A stretch of DNA of 64,000 bases, from the NCBI RefSeq assembly GCF_044769865.1, contig NZ_JBIZWA010000001.1, forward strand, positions 1,612,001-1,676,000. The letters run 5' to 3'. The stretch is from Homoserinimonas sp044769865 (GTDB taxonomy: Bacteria > Actinomycetota > Actinomycetes > Actinomycetales > Microbacteriaceae). Numbering within the stretch: the first letter of the stretch is position 1; every line of letters begins with the position of its first letter. The position numbers were made by a program, and so were the translations under genes. Shown in pieces: positions 18,337-26,858 of this stretch. The notes beneath the pieces are model-generated. The model was not told the origin of the DNA. It saw nothing but the letters and a program-made list of their open reading frames with translations, and ran no database searches.

Positions 18337-19317
18337 TTAGTACTGCCGGTTGGGCAGGGCCTCGGCGGCCTGCTCCTGCGTGAACGTCGTCTCCTCCGTC
18401 ACGATGCGCTTCTCGACATCCTCGCCCGCGACGACCTTCTGCACGATCTCGACCAACTGGTCGCCGAGGAGCGGCGAGCACTCCACGATGAAGTTGATCT
18501 TGCCATCGACGAGGGCCTGCATGCCGTCCTTGACCGCGTCGACCGTGACGATCTTGATGTCCTCGCCCGGAACCAGTCCGGCCGCCTCGATCGCCTCGAT
18601 CGCGCCGAGGCCCATGTCATCGTTGTGGGCGTAGACGAGGTCGATGTCGGGGTTCGACTTGAGGAAGGCCTCCATGACCTGCTTTCCGCCGGCCCTCGTG
18701 AAGTCGCCCGTCTGCGAGGCGACGACCTCGAACTTCGGGTCCGTCACGACGTTGCGGAATCCCTCGGCGCGGTCATTGGCGGGAGCCGCACCCGTCGTGC
18801 CCTGCAGCTCGACAATGTTGACCTGGTCGGCGTCGGCGAACTCGCTGTTGACCCACTCGCCAGCCCGCTCGCCCTCGAGGACGAAGTCTGAGCCGAGGAA
18901 CGAGACAAAGAGCGACTCATCCTCCGAGTCGACCGCGCGGTCGGTCAGCACGACGGGGATGCCGGCGTCCTTGGCCTCCTTGAGCACGGTGTCCCAGCCG
19001 GACTCGACGACGGGGGAGAACGCGATCACGTCGACCTGCTGCTGGATGTAGCTGCGGATCGCCTTGATCTGGTTCTCCTGCTTCTGCTGGGCGTCGGAGA
19101 ACTTGAGCTCGATGCCCGCCTCCTCGAAGGCGCGCTTGATGTCGGTCGTGTTGGCGGTGCGCCATCCGCTCTCGGCGCCGACCTGCGCGAAGCCGACGAC
19201 GATGTCCTCGCTGCCGCCCTCCCCGCCCTGTGCGCCCGAGCCGCCGTCTCCGGCGCAGCCGGTGAGTGCAATGAGCATGGCGGCAGTGGCGGCCACACCC
19301 GTGAATTTCTTGATCAA
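18337..19317 (-). CDS. ytfQ: Sugar-binding lipoprotein, YtfQ-like
   Basis: 326-residue periplasmic-binding-type lipoprotein with lipobox LIALTGC. The mature region shows VGFAQVGAESGWRTANT, AFSPVVESGWDTVLKEA, GSDFVLEGERAGEW and YAHNDDMGLGAIEAIEAAG, which match the YtfQ galactofuranose-binding group. Genes for an arabinofuranosidase and arabinose enzymes lie nearby, so arabinofuranose or a short arabinoside is a reasonable ligand guess. It is the first gene of a five-gene operon ending in a LacI regulator. Confidence 0.88.
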   Translation of the reverse strand: MIKKFTGVAATAAMLIALTGCAGDGGSGAQGGEGGSEDIVVGFAQVGAESGWRTANTTDIKRAFEEAGIELKFSDAQQKQENQIKAIRSYIQQQVDVIAFSPVVESGWDTVLKEAKDAGIPVVLTDRAVDSEDESLFVSFLGSDFVLEGERAGEWVNSEFADADQVNIVELQGTTGAAPANDRAEGFRNVVTDPKFEVVASQTGDFTRAGGKQVMEAFLKSNPDIDLVYAHNDDMGLGAIEAIEAAGLVPGEDIKIVTVDAVKDGMQALVDGKINFIVECSPLLGDQLVEIVQKVVAGEDVEKRIVTEETTFTQEQAAEALPNRQY

Positions 19318-19399
19318 CCCAAACTCCCTTGTTCAGTGATCCCGCGGTGTCGAGTGGTGCGGGCGACATCCGGGTGTCCAGCTCGTTCTGGATGACAGA

Positions 19400-19428
19400 A
19401 TGTTAGCGTTCACATTGCGGGGCGGCAA
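19400..19428 (-). promoter_or_regulatory. ytfQ promoter with overlapping operator
   Basis: On the minus strand, TTGCCG (19428-19423) and TAACAT (19405-19400) are separated by exactly 17 bases. The near-palindrome TGTTAGCGTTCACA (19401-19414) covers the -10 box and resembles the operators before araR and araB. A LacI-type repressor bound here would block RNA polymerase. The rest of 19318-19676 holds no convincing gene. Confidence 0.65.
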
Positions 19429-19676
19429 TGGTCAGTTGTCACGGATCGATAACGGGCAGAAAGCGCGGCGAGCGGGAGGGTTGGAGCGCACCGTCGCCCG
19501 ATGTGAGGGTTCTCATAGCGTGTGTCATGGCCCGTGGAGCCGGTGCGCCTGCGATGCGGGTGGCGCAGGCGGCTTGCGCAGCCCGGGGCATCCGTCCGCA
19601 GGTGATTTCGGCCGACACGCCGTCCACCTGCCCCGTCGCCCGGCCCGCCTGCCCGATTCTCCTCTTGACTGTCAGC

Positions 19677-20396
19677 ATGAGCATCCCTCGCGAGCACTCA
19701 CTTGACCATCCGCGCCTCGGCGGCACGCTCATCCTGAGCGCGGGCGTCGCGCTCTTCGGATGCTGGTTCACCGGGCTGTACGCCATCACCGGCACCGCGT
19801 GGGTCGGCGCAGGGATCGCTATTGTCGCGCTCATTGCGGCGGTCGTCGGAGTGGCGCTGCTCTTCAGCCGGAGGCCGCGGGCTGCTGGGGTGCAGGTGGA
19901 TGAGCGGATGCTCGGGCGCGGGCAGCGCGTCGTGCTCGGTGCCGTGGCATCCGCTGCCCTCCTCGTGGTGGTCGCCCTCGGTTTCCTTGACGGCTACGTG
20001 TGGATGCCCGAGGCGCTCATGCCGGGGATGACGGCCGCTGAGATCCGAGCGTGCATGGGGTACGCGGGGGAGCTCAATGGAGCGCTCATGATGTTGCGGA
20101 TCTGGACGGTGTGCTGGGGCCTCGCGGCGCTTGCCCCGTTGGTGCTCGGCCTGATCGGGCCGGCATGGCTCACCGCCCGACGGATGCTCCTGGTCACGTT
20201 GGGAATCGTCGCCGCTGCGATCTTCTTCCAGTGGATGGGCACCTTCGCGATGGGCATGGGCGTCGCCGACACCTTCGGCACGAGCGGCGGCCAGTCGCCG
20301 TTCTGGGTGTTCTACTCGCTACTGGGGCAGGCGTCGCTCATCGCCGCCATCGCCCTGTGGCTGCGGCCCTGGACTGGCGGCCCGGGGGTCCCGTAG
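19677..20396 (+). CDS. Membrane protein of unknown function
   Basis: I do not recognise this 239-residue protein. It has about five hydrophobic segments (for example LILSAGVALFGCWFTGLYAI, AIVALIAAVVGVALLFS, VLGAVASAALLVVVALGFL) and a mainly polar link before the last two. ATG 19677 is favoured over a longer frame because the extension is arginine- and proline-rich and non-hydrophobic. It is unlinked to its neighbours and is followed by the large palindrome at 20437-20508, which may end its transcript. Confidence 0.6.
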   Translation: MSIPREHSLDHPRLGGTLILSAGVALFGCWFTGLYAITGTAWVGAGIAIVALIAAVVGVALLFSRRPRAAGVQVDERMLGRGQRVVLGAVASAALLVVVALGFLDGYVWMPEALMPGMTAAEIRACMGYAGELNGALMMLRIWTVCWGLAALAPLVLGLIGPAWLTARRMLLVTLGIVAAAIFFQWMGTFAMGMGVADTFGTSGGQSPFWVFYSLLGQASLIAAIALWLRPWTGGPGVP

Positions 20397-20436
20397 CGGA
20401 ACGGCGTCAGCCGTTATGCGTGCACGGATGCCGCGT

Positions 20437-20508
20437 AACTTCGGAGATTCGGCGACACGCCGCCCGCGGCATCCGCTCGTCGCGGTGTGTCGCCGAATCT
20501 CCGAAGTT
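20437..20508. repeat. Palindromic element A
   Basis: Perfect 22-bp inverted repeats (20437-20458 and 20487-20508) around a 28-base GC-rich centre. Each arm begins AACTTCGGAGATTCGGCGAC. Related, less perfect copies occur at 54628-54711 and 55677-55760. Lying between two plus-strand genes, it may act as a terminator, but its repetition suggests an interspersed palindromic repeat. The rest of 20397-20619 holds only a GTGTGTGACACAACAC palindrome (about 20576-20591) that could be an abfA operator. Confidence 0.85.
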
Positions 20509-20619
20509 GCACCGGTTCCCGGCGGGGAGCGCCATGCGGATCGCGACTCGCCCGAGGTGCGCCGCGACAGCGGTGGTGTGTGACACAACACTGGGTACAG
20601 GAGACAGAAGGAGCGGATA

Positions 20620-22125
20620 TTGGCCAAGGCAACACTCGTCATTGACCGATCGGCGTTCGTCACCCGCATCAACCGGCGCATCTTCGGCTCCTTCGTCGAG
20701 CATCTCGGCCGCTGCGTCTACGACGGCATCTATGAGCCGGACCACGCAACCGCGAACGAAGATGGCTTCCGAGCCGATGTCATCGAGCTGGTCAAGGAAC
20801 TCGGCACCACGACCATCCGTTATCCCGGCGGCAACTTCGTCTCGGGATACCGCTGGGAAGACGGCATCGGTCCGCGCGACCAGCGGCCGGTGCGCCGCGA
20901 CCTCGCCTGGCACTCGCTTGAGACCAACCAGGTCGGCATCGACGAGTTCGCGCGCTGGGCCAAACTCACCGGCAGCGAGATCATGATGGCCGTCAACCTC
21001 GGCACTCGGGGCGTGCTCGAGGCCCTCGACCTGCTTGAGTACGCCAACCACCCCTCGGGCACTCGTCTGAGCGACCTGCGCATCGCCAACGGGGCAGAGG
21101 ATCCCTACGACATCCGCATGTGGTGCCTCGGCAACGAGATGGACGGCCCCTGGCAGGTCGGCGCCATGAGCGCCGACGACTACGGCAAGCTCGCTGCGCG
21201 AACCGCCGCGGCCATGAAGATGGCCCAGAAAGACCTCGAGTTGGTCGTCTGTGGCAGCTCCGGTTCGATGATGCCGACCTTCGGCGAATGGGAGCGGGTC
21301 GTGCTCGAGCATGCCTACGACCACGTCGACTACGTCTCGTGCCACGCCTACTACCAGGAGCGAGGCGGCGACCTCGGCAGCTACCTCGCTAGTTCGCTCG
21401 ACATGGAGTACTTCATCTCGACCGTCGTCGCGACCGCCGACCACGTCAAGCACAAGAAGCGCTCCGACAAGACCATCCAGCTCAGCTTCGACGAGTGGAA
21501 CATCTGGTACCTCGACGAGCACCGCGAGAGCGACGAGGTCAGCGAGACCGAGTGGCCCATCGCGCCACGCCAGCTCGAGGACGTCTATTCGGTCGCCGAC
21601 GCTGTCGTGCTCGGCAACCTGTTGATCACCCTGCTGAAGCACCACGACCGCGTCACGAGCGCATCCCTCGCCCAGCTTGTCAACGTGATCGCCCCCATCA
21701 TGACCGAGCCGGGCGGAGACGTCTGGCGGCAGACCACCTTCTTCCCCTTCTCGGTGACATCACGGATGGCGCGGGGCAGCGTCATCCGGCCCTCCATCGA
21801 CTCCGACCGCTACGACACCGCCTTCTACGGAGAAGCGGATGTCGTCGACTCGGTCGCGACGGTCGATGACGACGGCACGGCATCCGTCTTCCTCGTGAAC
21901 CGCAGCACGAGCGAACCGGCCACCATCACGATCGACGTGCGCGACCTCGGCGTGAACCGGGTGACCGAGACGCAGCTCTTGCACGACGACGACGTCTATG
22001 CGAAGAACACGCTCGCCCAGCAGCAGCGTGTCAGGCTCAGGTCGATCGAGGACGTGACCCTCGACGGCGGCATCCTCACCGTCACCCTCCCGCCCGTGTC
22101 GTGGGCTGCGGTCGGCCTGGAGTGA
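20620..22125 (+). CDS. abfA: Alpha-L-arabinofuranosidase, GH51
   Basis: 501-residue GH51 enzyme that releases L-arabinofuranose from arabinoxylan or arabinan oligosaccharides. The acid/base glutamate is E173 in CLGNEMDGPW and the nucleophile E292 in SFDEWNIWY, at nearly the positions of characterised GH51 enzymes. There is no signal peptide, so it acts in the cytoplasm on imported oligosaccharides. TTG start at 20620 with GAAGGAG a few bases upstream. Its product feeds the araBDA pathway encoded about 14 kb away. Confidence 0.95.
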   Translation: MAKATLVIDRSAFVTRINRRIFGSFVEHLGRCVYDGIYEPDHATANEDGFRADVIELVKELGTTTIRYPGGNFVSGYRWEDGIGPRDQRPVRRDLAWHSLETNQVGIDEFARWAKLTGSEIMMAVNLGTRGVLEALDLLEYANHPSGTRLSDLRIANGAEDPYDIRMWCLGNEMDGPWQVGAMSADDYGKLAARTAAAMKMAQKDLELVVCGSSGSMMPTFGEWERVVLEHAYDHVDYVSCHAYYQERGGDLGSYLASSLDMEYFISTVVATADHVKHKKRSDKTIQLSFDEWNIWYLDEHRESDEVSETEWPIAPRQLEDVYSVADAVVLGNLLITLLKHHDRVTSASLAQLVNVIAPIMTEPGGDVWRQTTFFPFSVTSRMARGSVIRPSIDSDRYDTAFYGEADVVDSVATVDDDGTASVFLVNRSTSEPATITIDVRDLGVNRVTETQLLHDDDVYAKNTLAQQQRVRLRSIEDVTLDGGILTVTLPPVSWAAVGLE

Positions 22126-22204
22126 TCAGGCCCATCACATGGGCCGAGGGATGGCCGAGCGTTGGCTGGGAACCTGACGCGGGCGGGCAGTGAAGACTGG
22201 GGTC

Positions 22205-22693
22205 ATGCCGATGGATCATGACGACGAGATCAAGGGACTTGTGCGCCGCGTGGGAGAGGCGGTGGGATCCCGCACGGTCGCATGCGCCGAATCGCTGACG
22301 GCGGGACAGATCGCGACCGCGCTCGGCGCGGGGGAGTCGTCGTCGGAGTGGTTCCGCGGCGGTGTCGTCGCCTACCAGCGTGAGACCAAATACCGGGTGC
22401 TCGGCGTGACGCCGGGGCCCGTCGTGAGCGAGAGCGCGGCGGCCGAGATGGCGCGCGGGGTGGCCGAGGCGACCGGCGCCGACCTGGCGGTCGCCGTGAC
22501 GGGCGTTGGCGGGCCAGACGAGCAGGACGGCCAGCCCGTCGGCACCGTCTTCATCGGCATCTTCGGGCCGGATGGCGAGCGCGTCGAGCCATACCTTTTC
22601 GAAGGCCAACCCGTCGAGATTGTGCGGGCGACCGTTGTGCAGGCACTCCTCCTGCTCGCGGAGACGATCGACGCAGGCTCGCGCCCCACATGA
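22205..22693 (+). CDS. pncC: CinA-type nicotinamide-nucleotide amidohydrolase (PncC)
   Basis: 162-residue stand-alone CinA C-terminal domain, which deamidates nicotinamide mononucleotide to nicotinate mononucleotide in NAD recycling. Motifs are ACAESLTAGQIATAL near the N-terminus, GGVVAYQRETKYRVLGV, and AVTGVGGPDEQDGQPVGTVFIG. The start could be GTG 22190, ATG 22205 or ATG 22211; ATG 22205 is a compromise without a strong ribosome binding site. Its stop overlaps the next ATG (ATGA), coupling it to the alditol oxidase, an unusual pairing. Confidence 0.88.
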   Translation: MPMDHDDEIKGLVRRVGEAVGSRTVACAESLTAGQIATALGAGESSSEWFRGGVVAYQRETKYRVLGVTPGPVVSESAAAEMARGVAEATGADLAVAVTGVGGPDEQDGQPVGTVFIGIFGPDGERVEPYLFEGQPVEIVRATVVQALLLLAETIDAGSRPT

Positions 22694-23928
22694 GCCACAA
22701 CTGGGCGGGCAACCTGCGCTACGCGGCGACGCGGCTGCACGAACCTTCGACCGTCGACGAGGTGAGGCGCCTCGTTGACGGGTCCGAGCGCATCCGTGCC
22801 CTCGGCACACGCCACTCCTTCAACACCGTGGCCGACACGCGGCACGAGCTCCTCTCGACCGCATCACTCGTGGGCCCGGTCACGATGGATGCCGACGCGC
22901 GCACCGTCACCGTGCCCGCGGGCATGCGCTACGGCGACCTTGCGCAGGCCCTCGAGGCATCCGGGTGGGCCCTCGCGAATCTTGCCTCGCTCCCGCACAT
23001 CTCGGTCGGGGGTGCGGTCGCAACGGGTACGCATGGCTCCGGTGACCGCACCGGCAGCCTTGCCTCCGCCGTCGCCGCGCTCGACCTCGTGACGGCCGAT
23101 GGCTCACTCCTCACGCTTCGCCGCGGCGAGCCCGACTTCGACGGCGCCGTCGTGTCGCTCGGGGCGCTCGGCATCGTGACCGCCGTCACCCTCGACATCG
23201 AGCCCAGCTACGCGATCGAACAGCACGTCATCGAACGGATGCCGCTGGCCGCCGCCCTCGACGACCTCGACGCCGTGACATCCGCCGCCTACAGCGTGAG
23301 CCTCTTCACGACCTGGCAGGACCCCGACACGATCGGCCAGGCATGGTTCAAGCGCAGGCCCGAACGTGACGCGCCCCTGCCCGCCTTCGGTGGGGTGCCG
23401 GCCGACGGGGAACGGCATCCGCTGCCCGGAATCTCACCCGTGAACTGCACCCCGCAACTTGGTGCGCCGGGACGCTGGCTCGACCGGCTGCCGCACTTCA
23501 GGCTCGCGTTCACGCCCTCCAACGGCGACGAGCTGCAGAGCGAATACCTCGTGCCCCGCGTGCACGCCGCCGACGCGATCCGAGCCATCCGCAACCTCGA
23601 TTCGCGTATCGCGCCGCTCCTGCAGGTCGCCGAGATGCGCACGGTTGCCGCCGACGAGCTGTGGCTGAGCCCGGCCTACGGATGCGACGTGCTCGGCCTG
23701 CACTTCACGTGGCAGCCGCGCCAGATCGAGGTTGAGGCGCTGCTGCCGACGCTCGAGGATGCCCTCGCGCCCTACGCTCCGCGCCCGCACTGGGGCAAGC
23801 TCTTCTCGGCGGGCGACGTGTCGTCGCGCTACCCCCGCGCGGCCGACTTCGCGGCGCTGCGGGCCAGGCTCGACCCCTCCGGCAAGTTCGGCAACAAGTT
23901 CCTCGAGCGGCACCTGCCCCGCGACTGA
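22690..23928 (+). CDS. xyoA: Alditol (xylitol) oxidase
   Basis: 412-residue FAD enzyme of the vanillyl-alcohol-oxidase fold, close to Streptomyces AldO and xylitol oxidase. It oxidises alditols such as xylitol, sorbitol or arabinitol at C1 to the aldose, producing hydrogen peroxide. The RALGTRHSFN motif holds the histidine expected to bind FAD covalently, and SVGGAVATGTHGSG is the FAD pyrophosphate loop. The ending PHWGKLF and KFGNKFL is typical. It would convert pentitols to xylose or arabinose for the neighbouring pathways. Confidence 0.9.
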   Translation: MSHNWAGNLRYAATRLHEPSTVDEVRRLVDGSERIRALGTRHSFNTVADTRHELLSTASLVGPVTMDADARTVTVPAGMRYGDLAQALEASGWALANLASLPHISVGGAVATGTHGSGDRTGSLASAVAALDLVTADGSLLTLRRGEPDFDGAVVSLGALGIVTAVTLDIEPSYAIEQHVIERMPLAAALDDLDAVTSAAYSVSLFTTWQDPDTIGQAWFKRRPERDAPLPAFGGVPADGERHPLPGISPVNCTPQLGAPGRWLDRLPHFRLAFTPSNGDELQSEYLVPRVHAADAIRAIRNLDSRIAPLLQVAEMRTVAADELWLSPAYGCDVLGLHFTWQPRQIEVEALLPTLEDALAPYAPRPHWGKLFSAGDVSSRYPRAADFAALRARLDPSGKFGNKFLERHLPRD

Positions 23929-23949
23929 CGCCTCCCCAACCCGATGAGA

Positions 23950-23995
23950 GGCCAAACTTTCGGCTTCCCGGGGCGCGTTGGCCGAAAGTTTGGCC
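23950..23995. terminator. Bidirectional terminator between xyoA and xylB
   Basis: Perfect 15-bp inverted repeat (GGCCAAACTTTCGGC at 23950-23964 and its complement at 23981-23995) with a 16-base loop, located between two convergent genes. It shares the GGCCAAA ends with other hairpins in the window. Confidence 0.8.
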
Positions 23996-24019
23996 ACTCG
24001 GGGCCGGGGCGCTCGTGCC

Positions 24020-25444
24020 TCAGACTGCGTGCGCCGCGGCATCCCGCGCCCGCGCGTAGCGCTCGCGGATCTCGGGGCGATGGTCGACCTCAAGCTCGCT
24101 CGCCATCGCGACGGGCCACTCGGGACGTGCACCGGTCAGCGCCCACGCGGCCTGCCGCGCCATGCCGTCGGCGACGTACTCGCCCGCGACGGGCACCGTG
24201 ACCGGCACCCCGAAGACCTGCGCCGCGACCGCCTGCACGGCCGGGTTGCCGGCCGCGCCGCCGATGAGCAGCACGCGCTCCGCCGTGACGCCCTGCGCGA
24301 GCACGGCGTCGAGCCCGTCGGCGAGGCCGCACAGCATGCCCTCGATGGCCGCGCGGGCGAGAGCGGGCCGTGTTGTCGTGGCAAGCGTGAGGCCGCTCAG
24401 CGTCGCTGTCGCATTCGGCAGGTTGGGGGTGCGCTCGCCCTCGAACCAGGGCACGAGCACGGGCCCGGATGCCGCATCCGCCTGCAGCGCGAGGGCCCCG
24501 AGTTCCGCGTGGTCGACGCCGAGCAGCCCGGCGATCGCGTCGAGCACGCGCGCGGCGTTGAGGGTGGCGACGAGGGGGAGGAACTCGCCCGTGGCATCCG
24601 CGAAGCCCGCCACCGTGCCGGTCTCGTCGGCGACGGCCGTGGGGGAGACGGCGAAGACCGTGCCGCTCGTGCCGAGCGAGACGACGACGTCGCCGGGGCG
24701 TGCGTCGAGGCCGAGCGCAGCGGCGGCGTTGTCGCCAGCGCCGGCACCCAGCAGGAGCGACTCGGGCAACGGAAACCCCGGAACCTGCGCCGCCACCGGC
24801 CGCGATTCGTGCGCGGCGAGCACGGTGGGGAGCGTGATTCCTGAGTTTCCGAGAGCCGCCGCCAGCAGCTCGCGGTCGTAGTCGCCGCGTGCCGTATCGA
24901 AGTAGCCCGTGCCACTCGCGTCGGAGCGGTCGGTCACGAGCTCGTGGAGCTCCGGGTTGTCGGGCCCGAAACCGCGCAGGCGCCACGTCAGCCAGTCGTG
25001 CGGGAGCGCCACCGCCGCGACCCGCGCCGCGTTCTCCGGCTCGGCATCCCGCAGCCAGCGCAGCTTGGTCGACGTGAAGGAGGCGACCGGCACACTGCCC
25101 GTGCGCGCCGCGAGTTCGGCATCGCCGAGTTCCGAGCGCAGGGCGAGGGCGGCGTCGGCGCTGCGGGTGTCGTTCCAGAGCAGGGCGGGGCGGATGACGC
25201 GGCCCCCGGCGTCGAGCGCCACGAGGCCGTGCTGCTGGCCGCCGATCGAGATTGCCGCGACATCCGCGAGGCCACCGGCCGCCGTGATGGCCTGCCGCAG
25301 GGCAAGCCACCAGGCTTCAGGATCGACCTCTGTGCCGTCGGGGTGTGGCGCGCGCCCGTAGCGTTTCAGCGCCCCCGTCTCGGCGTCACGGATGACGACC
25401 TTGCAGCTCTGGGTCGACGAGTCGACTCCTGCGACGAGTGGCAT
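24020..25444 (-). CDS. xylB: Xylulokinase
   Basis: 474-residue FGGY-family kinase that phosphorylates D-xylulose to xylulose 5-phosphate. The N-terminus VAGVDSSTQSCKVVIRDAETG is the phosphate-binding loop. ISIGGQQHGLVALDAGG, LLWNDTRSADAA and GTSGTVFAVSP are xylulokinase signatures, and LLIGGAAGNPAVQAV lies in the C-terminal lobe. Relatively short for the family but complete. It follows xylA on the minus strand after a 110-base gap containing a hairpin. Confidence 0.95.
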   Translation of the reverse strand: MPLVAGVDSSTQSCKVVIRDAETGALKRYGRAPHPDGTEVDPEAWWLALRQAITAAGGLADVAAISIGGQQHGLVALDAGGRVIRPALLWNDTRSADAALALRSELGDAELAARTGSVPVASFTSTKLRWLRDAEPENAARVAAVALPHDWLTWRLRGFGPDNPELHELVTDRSDASGTGYFDTARGDYDRELLAAALGNSGITLPTVLAAHESRPVAAQVPGFPLPESLLLGAGAGDNAAAALGLDARPGDVVVSLGTSGTVFAVSPTAVADETGTVAGFADATGEFLPLVATLNAARVLDAIAGLLGVDHAELGALALQADAASGPVLVPWFEGERTPNLPNATATLSGLTLATTTRPALARAAIEGMLCGLADGLDAVLAQGVTAERVLLIGGAAGNPAVQAVAAQVFGVPVTVPVAGEYVADGMARQAAWALTGARPEWPVAMASELEVDHRPEIRERYARARDAAAHAV

Positions 25445-25479
25445 GTCCGCCCTTTCTGCACTTCGGATGCCTGAGGTGT

Positions 25480-25520
25480 GCCAAATGGTTGTCCCCCGCC
25501 TCTGGGAACAGCCATTTGGC
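25480..25520 (-). terminator. Hairpin between xylA and xylB
   Basis: GCCAAATGG (25480-25488) pairs perfectly with CCATTTGGC (25512-25520), and the stem continues imperfectly inwards to GGGA/TCCC. It sits inside the xylAB unit, so it may lower xylB expression relative to xylA or mark separate transcripts. Confidence 0.6.
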
Positions 25521-25554
25521 CACTCTCACGGCTGGATCACTGGTGGAGGAACCG

Positions 25555-26745
25555 TTAGCGCGCGCCCATGAGGTGCTCGGTCGCGAGCTGCTGGAGGCGC
25601 ACGAAGCCGAACCCGCGGCCGTTGAAGTAAGCCTCGGCGTCGAAGTCCTCGAAGGCGCTGCGGTCGGCGATGAGGTCGTCATAGCTCTCGCCCGAACCAA
25701 GGGTCGGCTGCGCGAGCTCGGTCACGCGTGCGGCCTCGAGTGCCTCCTGCACCTCGGGGTCGGCGCGGAACGCAGCCGCGCGCTCCTTGAGCAGGAGGTA
25801 GGTGCGCATGTTGGCCGCGGCGGACTCCCAGACGCCCGTCTCGTCTTCGGTGCGGGAGGGCTTGTAGTCGAAATGGCGGGGGCCGTCATAGGCAGGGCCG
25901 CCGCCCGGACCACCGTTCTCCAGCAGGTCGACGAGAGCGAAGGCGTTGTGCAGGTCGCCGTGGCCGAAGACGAGGTCCTGGTCGTACTTGATGCCGCGCT
26001 GGCCGTTGAGATCGATGTGGAAGAGCTTGCCGCAGTCGAGCGCCTGGGCGATGCCGGCCGCGAAGTTGAGGCCGGCCATCTGCTCGTGCCCGACCTCGGG
26101 GTTGACGCCGACGAGCTCTGGCCGCTCGAGCGTGTTGATGAACGCGATCGCGTGCCCGACGGTGGGCAGCAGGATGTCGCCGCGGGGCTCGTTGGGCTTC
26201 GGCTCGATCGCGAAGCGGATGTCGTAGCCCTTGTCGGTCACGTAGTCGCCGAGCAGGTTGACGGCCTCGCGATACCGCGACAGTGCGGCATGGATGTCCT
26301 TGGCGGAGTCGTACTCGGCTCCCTCGCGGCCACCCCACATGACGAAGGTCTTGGCGCCGAGCTCGGCGGCGAGGTCGACGTTGCGCAGCACCTTGCGGAG
26401 GGCGAAGCGGCGCACGGCGCGGTCGTTGGAGGTGAAGCCGCCGTCCTTGAAGACGGGGGCGGAGAAGAGGTTGGTCGTGACCATGGGCACGATGATCCCC
26501 GTGTCGGCGAGCACCTGCTTGAGGCGGTCGATCTGGGTCTGGCGCTCGGCATCCGTCGATCCGAAGGCGAAGAGGTCGTCGTCGTGGAAGGTGAGGCCGT
26601 AGGCGCCGAGTTCCTTGAGCTTCTCGACGACGTGCACGACGTCGAGCGGGGCGCGGGTGGGGCCGCCGAAGGGGTCTGCCCCGTTGTAGCCGACGGTCCA
26701 GAGGCCGAAGGAGAACTTGTCCGCGGGGGTGGGCGTCGTTGCCAT
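25555..26745 (-). CDS. xylA: Xylose isomerase
   Basis: 396-residue class I-type xylose isomerase, the usual actinobacterial length, converting D-xylose to D-xylulose. Diagnostic segments are FSFGLWTVGYNGADPFG, LGAYGLTFHDDDL (catalytic histidine), VMWGGREG, IEPKPNEPRGD (metal ligand) and GGPAYDGPRHFDYKPSRTED. GAGGAG lies just upstream of the ATG. It is transcribed divergently from xylR, with a 113-bp shared control region. Confidence 0.97.
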   Translation of the reverse strand: MATTPTPADKFSFGLWTVGYNGADPFGGPTRAPLDVVHVVEKLKELGAYGLTFHDDDLFAFGSTDAERQTQIDRLKQVLADTGIIVPMVTTNLFSAPVFKDGGFTSNDRAVRRFALRKVLRNVDLAAELGAKTFVMWGGREGAEYDSAKDIHAALSRYREAVNLLGDYVTDKGYDIRFAIEPKPNEPRGDILLPTVGHAIAFINTLERPELVGVNPEVGHEQMAGLNFAAGIAQALDCGKLFHIDLNGQRGIKYDQDLVFGHGDLHNAFALVDLLENGGPGGGPAYDGPRHFDYKPSRTEDETGVWESAAANMRTYLLLKERAAAFRADPEVQEALEAARVTELAQPTLGSGESYDDLIADRSAFEDFDAEAYFNGRGFGFVRLQQLATEHLMGAR

Positions 26746-26798
26746 TGCTGCTCCTCAGTCGAGAATTGTTGTGCTTCCAAACTTATCGCACGGCGCGC

Positions 26799-26852
26799 GG
26801 AGTTTCCACTGGATCGAGACTTTCGAAGAATTCGCCGAAACTCCAGTATCGT
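26799..26852. promoter_or_regulatory. xylA/xylR control region
   Basis: The 11-mer CGAAGAATTCG (26824-26834) fits CGAA-N3-TTCG, the same pattern as the operator before bxlE (33628-33638). It is enclosed by GGAGTTTC (26799-26806) and GAAACTCC (26837-26844), an outer inverted repeat. TATCGT (26847-26852) ends 6 bases before the xylR ATG, consistent with a leaderless transcript. A repressor bound here could control both directions. Confidence 0.6.
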
Positions 26853-26858
26853 GTCGAC

